Below are positions 50,345-62,238 of a DNA stretch of 64,000 nt, piece by piece. Each line of letters begins with the position of its first letter. The first letter of the stretch is position 1. The notes beneath the pieces were generated by a model. It was not told where the DNA came from. It saw only the letters and a list, made by a program, of their open reading frames with translations, and ran no database searches. The stretch is taken from NCBI GenBank assembly GCA_038087015.1, contig JASBNA010000037.1, forward strand, positions 186,001 through 250,000. The letters are read 5' to 3'. Origin of the DNA: Cerrena zonata. Taxonomy: Eukaryota; Basidiomycota; Agaricomycetes; Polyporales; Cerrenaceae. Position numbers and translations under genes: made by a program.

Positions 50345-52924
50345 TCAAACTTCCTGTTCATACACATCCCACTCCGCATAATCCTCGCCCTTATCACTAC
50401 CCTCCGCATCTTCATCTTCCCCATCTTCTTCAATAATGTCCACACCCTTCCCTTTCGCCGCTGGTCCGGCTCCAACCCCTCCACCACCTTCCTCGACAAC
50501 CACAGCATTACCCATGCCCTCACCATCGCTCTTCTCCTCATAAAGACCTTCATCCTCGTCTTCTTCCACTTCCATCAGCATTGCGGGAGTGGAAGGACCG
50601 GGGGTAGTAGACATTTTGATCAAGCCAGGTGCGGGTGATCCAGTATCTGTAAAAAGATCCTTGAGAGCATCATAATTGATTCGTTTACTATATCGAGGGT
50701 TCTTTTTAAGAAGATTCTTGACAGATTCAGCTGCTGTTGAGCCGTGAGGTGTCGATGCGTCTCGAGGACGATTGTTATTGCTGTCTTTCGTTTTCCGTCG
50801 CTATGGGCGCCAAAATGAGAATCAACAGCCAAAAAAAGTGCAACGGGCGGGAAACGAACCTTGCGACTTTTCTTTTGCTCTCCTCCACCGGCGGCTTCCA
50901 ATTCGGCCTTAGCTAAACACCCAAACCGTTGAACCATATCAGAAACGCGCACGCATGGGATAGACACGAGTACATCAAACGATAGCGAACCTCATCGAGT
51001 AACAAAAAAAAAGAAACTGGAAGGGAAGAAATGAAGAACTCACCAGCTAGAGCTTCCAGGTAGTCTTTGTTCAACTCTACCCATACCCGTTCCTTTATCT
51101 TCACCTCGTCTTCTGTCAGGATGAATGCATCCAACTCATCTTCGTTTAGTCCTAGGAGTTCGTCGTCCCCTGTGAATTGAGATTGACGAATCGCTTCAGC
51201 ATGTTCAACGGCTTGTTGTAGAGTAGAGCCCTGTGGTGTAGCGAAAAATCCAGACACTTCATTTGCGAGAAGAGAATCAATTTCTTGATCGACTGGAGCT
51301 AGAGAAGAGAGAGGGGGAGGAGACATGGAGCTGTCGTTGAGTGGATCTTCCATGGTGGTATCGACTGGAGTAGCCTGGGTATTTAAGATTTGTGTAGGAG
51401 CATCCCCTAGCAGAGGTGAATCGAGAAGTGCGGGGTCAATGAAGGCATTGGGGTCTGCAGCAGATTCTGCATCTTCGGGATCATCGGGAAGAAAAAGTGG
51501 TGTAGCCTGAGTGCCCCTGGAAGAGCTTGCACCAGCTGTTTGGGCGTGCTGGGAATCAGCCGGTCCGCCTGCCAATGCACCCTCTAGGATACCCTGATCG
51601 AAAAGTGCAGGATCAAGCGATGGTTGAGGGATCGACGATTCTGCATCTGTGTCATGATCCTGCTCTTCGCCGTCGCTTTCGTCCCCTCGTTTCCTCTTCC
51701 GCTTCTTCCCTCTCGCTTTCGATGTTGCCTTCCCCTTCCCTTTCCCTACGTACTGCTCGCCCTCGCCCTCTTCGTCTTCTTCCTGTTCCATTTGCATCGC
51801 CCTCAGTTCCCTCTCCCTTCCCTTTGTGAAAGCAGGCGGATCCATCGTCTCCTCCAACCACACACTCCTGAAATCCGCTACGCTCAAATTCGCACTGCTC
51901 GATTTCCTGAATTCTTCGACTCGTTTCCTGAGGGTGGTATCGGCAATCTTCACCACCTGGACAATTTCTTCGACACTTCTTCGGAAGTTGTTCATACGGG
52001 CAGCGAGGAGGAGGGCAGCTCCGCAAATACCCGAGGGTCGGCGACCAAGTGCCATCCAATCTCGGTCGAAACGTTGAACGAGGCGGGTAGCGTCGAGGGC
52101 AACCTGAGAGGTCTCGTCTCCAAACTCGAGTAGAGCGGCGAAACGGGAGATATAATGTGATGGATCGACAAGTGTGAGTCGAAGACTAAGGGTTTGCATG
52201 AGTTGTAGATAAGTGTGTCCTAGTTCAAATACATTGACCTAGAAGAATATTCAGTAAATCAATGAGACGGTAACTTTGAGGGGACATACCTGGAGTAGGT
52301 CAGAAAAATCGATAAGCATTACATGTTTGTGGTCCTTCTGTCTGCAAGCAATGTACAGACAGACAGCTACCACGTTCATACTCTTACGTCCTCTCGTGAA
52401 TTTGTGTTCTACAGCTAGAGTATACAGTCGAGTAGCAGCAAGCTGAATGATATCGGAGAGTCGCATTGCGTTGGCGACTTGTTGGATTTTGCGAGTGGCT
52501 GTACAAATTATCTCGGCAAACTGATCACAGAACGCATATAGTGAGCCCAACATACCGTTTGCGATGGTCTGTTCTCTGCTCTCGGTGCTTCCCCTGTGTC
52601 CGAATGGGCCGCCCATTCGCGCATGAGCTGAACGTGGGGGACGTCTTGTTAACAAAAATATTAGCCGAGAAAAACGTGCTTGTACTCACTGGCCCCTTGT
52701 CCGACAAAACTACCTTGCACCATCGCAGCACCGTTACTTGTCTCACCGAAAGTGACTTCATTTACAATGGTATTTTCCTCCAGGACAGTACCACATTGGA
52801 CACAGAAACCATTACCAGCAGCAGCATCATATTCGATAACGGTACCGCCGCAATCTGTACACACCGTCTGTATGATCGAGGGGTGAGTTGGTCAGATATT
52901 TCAAATGTGCGAGGTGCGTACCAT
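50345..52924 (-). CDS. BRF1: Transcription factor TFIIIB subunit Brf1
   Basis: Exons 52924-52922 (ATG only), 52867-52690, 52627-52290, 52238-51044, 50912-50860, 50800-50345 (740 aa). A zinc ribbon opens the protein (C4, C7, C23, C26, with CTDCGG and FCVQCG). Two cyclin-like TFIIB repeats follow (from YAFCDQFAEII and from YISRFAALLEFG). After an acidic and basic linker, the Brf1-specific block SKRINYDALKDLF is present, then a strongly acidic C-terminus. It recruits RNA polymerase III to tRNA and 5S genes. The first exon carries only the start codon; without it no Met precedes the zinc ribbon. The 131-nt fourth intron is the longest in the gene. Confidence 0.93.
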
Positions 52925-53259
52925 CGTTCCTGCTTGTCCCCCGACGAAATAAAGAAAGATAAGTTATTAGCCGTGGATGGCTGTTGAAATGAGGTGAGTC
53001 AAGCCAGACAAGCGAGAAGGACTCAGACTGTGACAATCAAAATCGGCGTGACATCCGTTACAGTCATGTGATAAAGTGTCACGAGGATTACATCATCGGT
53101 CTGTTGAGGGATTGCGTTATTGGATTGGGCAGAGTCTAATGCAGCCTTACTCAGAGTTATCGACAGAGGATCAGCTCAGATTCGCAGGATAAATAGCCCC
53201 AAGTCCTTCGTACCAACTCTCTCATCCCTATCCTCTCACTACCACCCGCAACAGAAAAC
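52925..53259. other. Divergent promoter region, BRF1 and Mn-SOD
   Basis: 335 bp between two start codons. Nothing else seen. Confidence 0.4.
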
Positions 53260-54237
53260 ATGTCTGGCCACACTCTCCCCGACCTTCCTTACGCTTACGA
53301 TGCTCTCGAGCCATATATCTCTCGTCAAATCATGGAGCTTCACCACAAGAAGCACCATCAGACCTATGTCAACGCTTTGAACGCTGCCGAGCAGGCCTAC
53401 GCCAAGGCTAGCACCCCCAAGGAGAGGATTGCTCTCCAGAGTGCTCTCAAGTTCAACGGTGGTGGTGAGTACCCATTACCTGACTATATGCGCGACCAGA
53501 TCAAGAATCTTGTCCGTTGTTGCGCTTGAGCATGATCGGTCTTCGGCCGAGTAGAAGCAAAAGCGCTTCGTAATACAATTTCACCTCATTCTATCTTTCT
53601 TATCCTAGTCTATCGGCTGCACCGATGTCTTCGCATACATTGACAGACGTCGGCAAGAATGTGTGTAACGGTTGCTAACGTATAATCCTCCTATAGGACA
53701 CATCAACCACTCTCTCTTCTGGAAGAACCTTGCCGGTTCCAAGTCCGAGGGCAAGGGTAACGGTGGTGTCCTCCCCGAGGGTCCCCTCAAGCAAGCCATC
53801 ACTGAGGCTTTCGGCTCCCTCGACAACCTCAAGAAGGAGTTCAACACCACCACCGCTGGTATCCAAGGCTCTGGCTGGGGCTGGCTCGTACGTCATTCTT
53901 TTTATAGTGATGTCTGGAACGCGTATTGATGACTATATGCGTTCATATATAGGGTTTGAACCCTACCACCAAGCGTCTCGAGATCTCCACCACTTCTAAC
54001 CAGGACCCTCTCCTCACTCTCGTCCCCATCATCGGTGTCGATATCTGGGAGCACGCTTTCTACCTCCAATACCTCAACGTCAAGGTCGACGTACGTACTC
54101 ATTTTTGCTCTCGAAACTTGAGCTCAGTTAATTAAATACCGTCTTATCTTCAGTACCTCAACGCTATCTGGAACGTCATCAACTTCGAGGAGGCCGAGAA
54201 GCGTTTCACCGAGGCCCTTTCTGGCTCCAAGCTCTAA
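53260..54237 (+). CDS. sod2: Manganese superoxide dismutase with C-terminal SKL
   Basis: Exons 53260-53464, 53697-53887, 53953-54090, 54154-54237 (205 aa). The whole Mn/Fe-SOD fold is present: [24 protein letters not shown] with metal ligand H28, NHSLFW, the Mn-type GSGWGWL, and [11 protein letters not shown] with the last Asp and His ligands. It dismutates superoxide to oxygen and hydrogen peroxide. There is no N-terminal extension that could act as a mitochondrial presequence, and the protein ends in Ser-Lys-Leu, a canonical peroxisomal PTS1 signal. It is thus predicted to be cytosolic or, more likely, peroxisomal. The first intron (232 nt) is about four times longer than others in the window. 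Codon use is strongly biased to C-ending codons, as in highly expressed genes. Confidence 0.95.
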
Positions 54238-54786
54238 GCTGCTTCAAGTCGTTTGAGCTTTTGGGCCCTGGATTTTGGTAAAACTGGATACTCGCGTCGG
54301 AATATGCAAATCAAAGTGAAAGAAGTAAAGTGCTTGTTGTATGTGTAGTATCTAGCATCAAGTCAAGCAATTATCAAAGACTTGTACTTTACACCCTTGA
54401 CGTATGAACCTCGAGCGGCCGATAAACCTAGAACAGAGTCTCTGACCTCAAAGGTGTGAATCTTAGTGACGTATGTCATCACCAGGTCTTCATTCTCGCT
54501 TCGAGACACTTGGGCGTGTAAACGTCAACGTAAGATGAGCAACTTTCGTGAGCTTCCATGTCATACGAATCACACCGTCTCGGGTATGGTGACAGGATAT
54601 GCCACAATAAAGGTATAGTGTTCGCTTTATGCTATCAATACTAATATCCTGTTTACACGTAAAGTGACGCTCAGTAATGCTATATTCTAATCTCGCTCGA
54701 TCTATCAGGTCCATGATTCAATATGTTCAGAAACCTAAGTCAGGTTCCCTCCCGTTAGCTTACACCAAAGTCTGCCCCAAAGACAC
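54238..54786. other. Intergenic between convergent genes
   Basis: 549 bp, no supportable gene or repeat. Confidence 0.4.
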
Positions 54787-55769
54787 TTAAGCAGCAATGA
54801 AAGTAAGAACCTGATAATAAGGATGGTGAGTTTCGATATCGTTTAGATACAAATGAGAGTGTGGTGACTTACTGCTTCCTGGGTAGCACCAAAGTTGGAC
54901 TCGAATTGGGCAACGCTGCCAATGACGGTAAATGCGTTCGAGCTAGCAACAAAACGGATCGTTTGAGCAGGAACGCTTCCATCTGTGTTCACCCAGTTGG
55001 AGCTAAGCACATTTGTTGCAGTGTTGATAGACCAAATGGCAGATTCAACGTCCTCTGGGACACCAGCAGCGGCAGAGAAAGCGTTAGCCTGTCGCTGAGG
55101 AGTCGAACCAGCAGGAGCTGTGGAAACGGACGTAGTGTTATGACCAAAGATTTAATAAAAATTAGACGAAATACATACTCTGGGTGGTACCGGCGAGGTA
55201 GACGTAGTTGTAGTTGTTCGGCGACAGGTTAGAGTCGCTGTTGGCAAAGCCAGTCACCGCACCAAGGAAGGGGTAGGTGGGATTGCCTCCGTTCTGTGAA
55301 TTTGGTCAATGATCAGACACTATCCCGTTGACGAGCTCTCGAAACTTACAGTGGGCTTAATATCGAACACGGGGCCCTCGCTGAAGCAAATCGAAACTTC
55401 CAATGCCTCGTTGAGGTTCTGAGTGTACTGGAACTCTCCGAAGGCGTTGAGAGCAGACGCAAGGTATCCAGTAGATGGAGCGCCATCCAAAGCGACACCA
55501 ATGATACCAGTCAAAGGAACACAAGGAGTAGCAGACTGGCGTGCAACAAGCCTCCTGGCATGGTTGAATCTAGGTTTCTTAGGGGGCAAACCGCGAGCCA
55601 TACGCTGGGCGTTGGTCGTGAGATAAGGTTCTGGGGCAGGTGCACGCGCGGCGAGTTGAAGTGGATTGAATGGCAGGACATCTGGAACAGTTCGCGAAGG
55701 CGTGGCCACGGCGGACAACGCAGTCACAGAGAGGGCGAGGAAACGAATGAGGTTAGAGGCTGAAGGCAT
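54787..55769 (-). CDS. Secreted protein of unknown function
   Basis: Exons 55769-55350, 55293-55179, 55117-54873, 54810-54787 (267 aa; introns 56-62 nt). A classical signal peptide covers about residues 1-23 (hydrophobic LIRFLALSVTALSAVA). A Pro/Arg-rich pro-region with a possible KEX-type dibasic site (ARRLVARQ) follows. The mature part is Ser/Thr/Asn-rich with only two cysteines, in a hydrophobic-polar alternation typical of small beta-rich extracellular proteins. I do not recognise a family or catalytic motif. It is probably a cell-wall or extracellular protein. Confidence 0.75.
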
Positions 55770-55959
55770 CTTGAGGACTTCGAGTAAGTGTAGAGAAGTA
55801 GGATGTAAAGACTGTTGGTTTGTAAAGACGGTGTGGTAAGTATAGTTGGATGGGACCAAGAGGCGGGGCCTGAAGGTGAGTTGAGGGGAGTTGAGGAGGT
55901 CAACGTCTGGGACAAAAACGAACCAGATGAGGAATCCGCCACTTGTCTGAAGGGTCCAG

Positions 55960-55967
55960 TATATATA
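55960..55967 (-). promoter_or_regulatory. Candidate TATA box of the secreted protein gene
   Basis: TATATATA, palindromic, about 190 bp before the ATG at 55769 and in otherwise mixed sequence. Confidence 0.35.
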
Positions 55968-56407
55968 CCCCCGGCATATCTTAGTTCCACTTCTGTCATA
56001 ATAGAAGACTTCTCTAGGTCTCCGGGTTTCGTATATTTCGATCTCAGCTCCAGACTTTCGAGGCGGGGAGATAAAACATACCTACCCTTTTTGGTAGGTG
56101 TTCAACATTGTTCCACCGTAGTTTCACCATAGTAGGAAGGCGCCTTTCCCAATTTGGGATAGTTGTGGCGGGGCCAGGAGATTTTGACGCATGCGCGCAC
56201 GCCGGCGTTCATTTGGCGTTTCCTTATTTGTAGATTAAAAAATCTATATTCTTTCCTACATATACTCCCGATACTACCTATCAAAAGTGTTGTCAAGACT
56301 ACATATATTATATCTACATAATGTACGCTCATATCTCCAACCAAAAACATGGCGATAGATGAGGTTTGAGTCAACTTTATCTGGTAAATATTCATTGTGC
56401 GCCTAAA

Positions 56408-56535
56408 ATGGCGTTCAATCTGGCGTACAGTCGGCGTTCAGTCTGGCGCGCATTGGCGTGCAGTCGGCGTTCATTGGCGTGCACCTGGCGTTCATTGGCT
56501 CTCTGGGTGGCGCTCATTGGCGTTCGCCGGCTTTC
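56408..56535. repeat. Degenerate tandem array of a TGGCGTTCAT-like unit
   Basis: About 12 copies of a 10-12 bp unit with consensus TGGCGTKCAT lie back to back (e.g. TGGCGTACAG, TCGGCGTTCA, TGGCGTGCAC). Unit length varies, so this is not a simple microsatellite. The array makes a GC-rich island within AT-rich flanks. Confidence 0.8.
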
Positions 56536-56810
56536 ATTTTCCTTTATAAAATTTGTATTTATGGATATCTATATACATTTGAACATAGTATTCTATTTTT
56601 ATCTATCTTATTTCATGTTTTCGTAATATTTTGATACAATCATTATAGGTATCTTAAATCAAACACCACTAAGAAAAACTTACGAATGGTAAGGAAAACA
56701 AATCCCATAGTCTTGGTACCTATAAAACATATAACACAGCTGACTTGGTACCAGAAAAAAGCGGGATACAAGTGACTGGATTTATCTTGATTTTTTATGT
56801 GTTTAAGCGG

Positions 56811-56867
56811 TGGCTCGCACGCGGCGTGCAAATGGCGTGCGTTGGCGCTCACATGCGTTCAATTCTC
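56811..56867. repeat. Second cluster of the TGGCGTTCA-like unit
   Basis: About five more copies of the same unit, 280 bp beyond the main array, again in AT-rich surroundings. Confidence 0.65.
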
Positions 56868-57789
56868 CTAGCCCGTTGTGGCGTTCAGTACGTGCCTTGT
56901 TGAATTGAAGTTTTTTATTTTCCCCCGCTGTCTAAGACCCTTCTTGACAGTTCCCGCCAGTTTAGCCTTTTAGTATGCGCCTTTCGTGATTTCGTAGCAC
57001 AGTATTCGGTCCCAGATGCGAAGCATGCACATAACAGTAGAGTGGTATTTCATTGGTGGGTGTCTTGTTTCGGTGTAGAGCTGTGGGTCCAGACCCTGCT
57101 AAAAGCTGCCCCTGGGCCTTAGGCTCTATCCCTCCCGGTATTTACGAAAGAAAGCGGCGGCCACGGACATCTATAATGAATTAGACATAGCTTTATATCA
57201 GTTGAGTATGAGTTATCGTAGGTCGGTGCCTCGATTATCGGTACCTTGCCCAGTTACTAGCCAAGGTTTGTTCCGCTGAACCGTTTCGCGTATATGCCAC
57301 CACCGAGACACAGTAAACTTTGTCAGTACTTTGCCTAGGTTACTACTCAAGCTAGAGAGGTGCTTACTCGACGATTGCCTCCGTGGTTCCCAGTATTCTA
57401 TGACCGCGATACCGATCAGTATATTCAGCTTCAATCGTCAAATCTACGCATCAAACTCTACTTTGCTTGATCTTATACTGATACTCAGCCAAACAAATGT
57501 TGGGTTTATGATACACGAGTATTTACAGTGTTATCAGGATAGGATCTCTGCGTATTGCACGGTATTACATCTTGTAACGACGGCAATCGTCGACGACCGG
57601 GTTCGCACAAATCTGAGTAGTTTACAGGTTCAATACCGTCAAGTTAGTCTGCTATCAATGAACTTCCTATAGTGTGGGAGGTTCAGCTATGTCAACGAAA
57701 TCTTTGAAAAGATAATTAAAACCTACTTAATCTCTATCTATGAATATCAGACACCAGCTGGAGGCCAGCAATCCTCTTGATGATGTTCT

Positions 57790-59335
57790 TCACTTCCTTT
57801 TCGAATGTAGACAGGTGTCCATTATGCGATTTATACTATTGACGAGGGCCAACATCTCCCCATGAAAGATGTCAGGAACGATCTTTTGTGTGTAGTCACC
57901 GTGCTCAATAGTCTTCTGTAAAAAAATATAACATTCGTCAATATCAGCCAATGTCTCCGAAAATGGGAAGGGGCACACTATCGCGATGGCAATTGTTCGC
58001 ACTTGTGAAGCAAGCTAATTTATGCATTAGTGATGAATACAACTTGAACTCTACACATGTGAAGATCTTAACGTACATTAGCAGTCATGTTATTAACATC
58101 ATGAACAAGATTCTTCGTAACATCATTAGCATTATACGAAATGGCATGTACAAGAGCACATTACCTTCCAGGCGCCCTCGAGATCAAGGTGATCGAGTTG
58201 TACACGCTGACCAAGTTTACCATCAGTACCAACTTCGTGGGTTACTCTTGCGATTTCGTAAGCCACTGCAGAGATAGTTTGCAATATATCGTGGATTATC
58301 TCCTTCACTTCTGACATCTCTCCGTATGCACTGGACCCAATTCGCCAAGTGAGATCACCATGGGCTACTACCCTATACACTGAAGCATTCCAGCGTACAT
58401 GCATGGTAACGCGATCTGCCATCACATTCAAGTTGTCGGTAAGTGCCTAGTTGAGTTCATAACCTGCAGAACAATACTGAGGATGACGTAAAAGCTCACC
58501 TTCCAAGAACCTTGCACGTCAGGAAGAAAGATTTGCGAGCCCATCACACCCTGCTGAATGTCCAGCGCAACTCTCGAGACTTCTTCAATAACAGCCCGTA
58601 AGCTTGAAATCATATGGTTGACCGTTGCTTTCAGTTCTAACATTTCGCCACGAGCCTCGACATCGACCTGCTTAGACAGATCGCCTAAAGTGACGGCCTT
58701 GGTAACTTCTGTAATAGCTCGGATCTGGTTCGTTTGATTGGAAACGAGGTCGCATATGGAAGATGTAAGATCGAACCAAGTTCCCTCAATATCAGGGGCC
58801 TCCGACTGACCACTCGGAGTACTTTAACGCGATGCTGGTCAAAACCAAATTCGCGATTGATTAAGAACTAACCTTCTAATATCGGGATCCTGCAAGACGC
58901 GAGTCATCCCCTGAGCGAATTGACCCAATTTGTCAACCTAAAGCAAATATTTATTATAGGTGTAAAATTGCATCGTATCGAGTGATAGCTCACCATCTCG
59001 TTGACGACATCCTTGAGTTGAACCATGACCGCACCTTGAACTGGAACCGTGATTCTTCGAGAGAGGTCTCCGCGAGAAACAGCATTACAAACACGAGCGA
59101 TGTCTGAGACTTGTTGCTTCAAGAGCTTGAGCTCCTCAGCAGCATTCATACCAGATTCGTGTGCAAGATTTGTGAGAGGGCCGGGAGGAATGATTAGCGG
59201 CAAGGGTGGAGACTCAACGGTAGTGGTTTCCGTGATGGTAGATGTAGACGAGTCGAAGGTGAGACCGTGACCGCAATGAGGACATGTATGGAGGTATGTA
59301 GCTTCGAGTTCCAGAGGTGTTGTTGTCGCCGACAT
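57790..59335 (-). CDS. HAMP-repeat protein, truncated relative of group III hybrid histidine kinases
   Basis: Exons 59335-58994, 58937-58873, 58821-58500, 58446-58165, 58112-58077, 58014-57979, 57915-57790 (402 aa; introns 51-63 nt). A CPHC pair stands near the N-terminus, then successive HAMP modules like those of Nik1/Os-1 kinases: VSRGDLSRRITV, then VTLGDLSKQVDVEARGEM, then VAHGDLTWRI, then IEHGDYTQKI, each linked by LDLEGAWK-like segments. The family normally continues with more HAMP modules, a HisKA-ATPase core and a receiver domain. None follows here. Just before the stop, the expected continuation is found in another frame (next finding). The protein could still act as a sensor-only or dominant form, but decay of a kinase gene is likelier. 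Confidence 0.75.
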
Positions 59336-60189
59336 GATCAAGATCCGAGTCGTTGAGATCGTCGTAAAGTGACAATGTGAGTACTTAGAAACCTGTATAA
59401 GTATATGATTCCCCAGAAGGTTCACATACACGAGGCATCCGTGCGGTCCAACCAGAGGGTAGCGTCAATCGGCATGCTTCTGGTTCTTCCAATCCTTACT
59501 GGTATATCTAATAGATCCCACGAAGATGTCATGCTCGAATTGAGTGGCGTAGCTTTATATGGGTTAGATCTTTCACAAGTACACAGATCAGCTACCCATC
59601 CCCCGAGAGTAGATCCTGTCAGAGTCTCACCGTCGTTCAAGTCGCTAGAACACTTTGGAGTAGCCTTCAATTATTATAGTCAACAACAGAGATCAGGATG
59701 TTCTGAGAAAAATGAAAGATGTTAGCTATACATGGATTTCTTGTCAGTGATTAGCTTTGGTTAGATAGTCCATGTCATAGTCTCCAGGACTACTATCATA
59801 ATAGTACACAGATGGCCGCGCTGTCAGTCGTGTCACAGATGGTACCCGTGAGGTACCAAGTATGTTCATGGCACTACATGAGTTTACATTCAGACTATCG
59901 ATGATATCTTCAAGTTGTATGGCCGGCGAAAGGTCACTGGTAGTCAAACAGTGAGTTTTGGCACTTACCTTCTCAGCCTGAGGTCGTTAATGATGACGCA
60001 AGTTCAAGCGCCAAGTTGAAAGCCACATCTTCCAAAAGCGGAAATGAACTCCGAACCACACATCGCCGTCATTGCCACTTCGAGTCCATACGGTGTCGCT
60101 TGCTAGTAACCACTTTGTACACCACCTAAAGGTACTTATGCAGCCAGATCCCACATTAGCTTCTTTATCACTACTCGAAAAGGTATTTT
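59336..60189. other. Divergent intergenic region
   Basis: 854 bp between the HAMP gene and the F-box gene. No supportable gene. Confidence 0.4.
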
Positions 60190-61956
60190 ATGACTATTCC
60201 TACGCATAGCATGTCAATAGCAACTCAGTTTATGCACTTTAGGTCGATGAAAATGCAAAATCCGATATCTACACATTGTCAGAGCGCACAAACACGAGTG
60301 TTATCCATCCCCGAACTCCTCCTTACTATTTTTGAATTCACGACGTCTCAGTCTACACCACTGTCCTTTTCACCACTGTCTGGCATTCCCCGGTTTGCTC
60401 TCGTTTGTCGTGCATGGACAGTACCTGCAGTTCGTTTGATCTGGCGTTCCCCACCACTCAAGGCAATCGTCGAATTGATACCCACATGGAAGACATTCAT
60501 TTGCGAAACAGAGTTCCCTTCTAGAGGAGGGTTTGCGTGGACAGCCGAGGAAGTTGATGGCTTCATTCTCCATTGTAATTGGCGAAAGAAACCTGAACGG
60601 TTTGACTGGAAAGCATGGGCTAGATCGTTGCTTCCTAGCCATTATGAGCGTTTCATGGTCTATCAGCAATACATCCTAAGACTTTCCCGCTTTGAGGATC
60701 CCGAGTATCAAATGATCCTGGACGCATTCATCAGGACTCCCAATTCCCCCTTCCAGCCCGACATTTCTCAGCCATTCCCGAACCTGTCTGTGGCGGTATG
60801 GCATGGAGACCGGATGTCAGTTGCTCTGCGAAAACCCCATAGTTTATTGACGTTATCGCTTTTGTCGATCCATGCGCATCAAATTCGCAGCCTGACCTTC
60901 TATGATTATAAGGTCTTAACCTATGTGTTCGATCGGCTCCCATTATTCCTATCAACATTGACTGTCCTCGAAGACATTTCTCTACCCTTTTCCATCTCAT
61001 CGTCCTTGGCGGTGTGTTTGGAAGCATTATCCAAATGCAAATACCTTTCCAAGTTGACCTCCACACCACCTGATGGCGAGCCCGAAGCCGAAGCCTCGGA
61101 TTTCCATCCATTATTGTACAAAGGATCTTTTCCTGCCTTAAAAACACTGGATATTTGGGGGTCACTGGAAAATATCGCACGCTTCTTCAACATAGACCAT
61201 GTTCCCTCCGAACTACACACACTCACCATCCATTATTGGCTGCCATTCGTCCCTCAAGTCATGACAGAAGCTTTCCACGCAATTGCAGAAAGATGTGAAG
61301 ACATCAAAGACTTCTCTTGTGAATCCGCCGAACTCCATGAATCCTCACTTGAGGAGAACGGCGTAATCACATATAAAACACTTGAATCATTCAAGCGTTT
61401 TCGCCAACTGGAGGTATTCAACTTTTCCTCCGAGTCCGTGCTAGGTTTAAGCGATCTTGACATCGTAAACCTTGTTGATGGGTGGAAATCACTTCGGAGA
61501 CTCACGCTCATCGGTGCCAAGTCACCAGATCATAAGGACAACCCAACGCCCACATTGAACGTCTTAATCCCACTGGCACAACGTTGCTCCATGCTCCAAA
61601 AGCTGGAACTATCTGTCGCGCCACGAATCTCGACGGAATCAGATGACCAATTGATTTCTCAAGCACCTTCGTTCGCCAGCCTCGAAGTCCTGGCAATACA
61701 CCCACTACTGCCGGATACGTATCCAGGCTATGTTCCGAGTGGTCGTAATCCCAGTCCTGGCTCATTCTTAGCTAATATTTGTCCAGTAACTTGCGATATC
61801 GCAAATTGCATACCCCCTTGGGCTTATGGAAATGGTCACGTTGACCGCCTCCAAGGGTGGTGGCAATCAGCCCAAGCGTCTTTCCTACGCGTACAGCGTA
61901 AACGTCTCATAGCCAGGAATCGCGAATTAGAGGCCCGGACAATACCAGACACCTGA
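60190..61956 (+). CDS. F-box protein with LRR-like C-terminal region
   Basis: Single exon, 588 aa. An F-box lies at about residues 35-90: VLSIPELLLTIFEF, then FALVCRAWTVPAVRLIW. The rest has irregular Leu-rich segments (e.g. LTVLEDISLPFS, LEVFNFSSESVLGLS, LQKLELSV), as in the many agaricomycete F-box proteins whose C-terminal part resembles degenerate leucine-rich repeats. It should bind Skp1 and present an unknown substrate to an SCF ubiquitin ligase. An ATG at 60211 is an alternative start. Lack of introns is common in this family. Confidence 0.85.
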   Translation: MTIPTHSMSIATQFMHFRSMKMQNPISTHCQSAQTRVLSIPELLLTIFEFTTSQSTPLSFSPLSGIPRFALVCRAWTVPAVRLIWRSPPLKAIVELIPTWKTFICETEFPSRGGFAWTAEEVDGFILHCNWRKKPERFDWKAWARSLLPSHYERFMVYQQYILRLSRFEDPEYQMILDAFIRTPNSPFQPDISQPFPNLSVAVWHGDRMSVALRKPHSLLTLSLLSIHAHQIRSLTFYDYKVLTYVFDRLPLFLSTLTVLEDISLPFSISSSLAVCLEALSKCKYLSKLTSTPPDGEPEAEASDFHPLLYKGSFPALKTLDIWGSLENIARFFNIDHVPSELHTLTIHYWLPFVPQVMTEAFHAIAERCEDIKDFSCESAELHESSLEENGVITYKTLESFKRFRQLEVFNFSSESVLGLSDLDIVNLVDGWKSLRRLTLIGAKSPDHKDNPTPTLNVLIPLAQRCSMLQKLELSVAPRISTESDDQLISQAPSFASLEVLAIHPLLPDTYPGYVPSGRNPSPGSFLANICPVTCDIANCIPPWAYGNGHVDRLQGWWQSAQASFLRVQRKRLIARNRELEARTIPDT

Positions 61957-62238
61957 AAACTTGATGAAGATTTGATACACGATTCGTTCTGTATCAAGGA
62001 TCCTGTCGGAGAGGCATGACGAAGCGTATCTCATACTATGATTGAGAGTCTGCGTACATATGTGACGGTTTGTGGCACCTTGAGTTTTGTAACGTTTCTT
62101 CGTCTCACTTGAAAACGCGCTTATGCTTCAATCCAACGCTTTATGTAATTTCATATCCATCTGGGAACGGGGTCGTGGGACTCAGTTCTAAACCTTCCTA
62201 TGTAACTCTCACAAGGCTTCAGAGCTACCGCCATTATC
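61957..62238. other. Intergenic; nothing seen
   Basis: 282 bp without a feature. Confidence 0.35.

Larger units (their letters stand above)
55770..57789. other. Gene-free region with GC-rich repeats in AT-rich DNA
   Basis: 2 kb without a supportable gene. Two clusters of a TGGCGTTCA-like unit (listed separately) sit in AT-rich sequence, with a smaller one near 56187-56222. Confidence 0.5.

Noticed and set aside
56408..56535. CRISPR-like array
   Set aside because: Units are contiguous and degenerate, with no unique spacers, in a eukaryotic genome.
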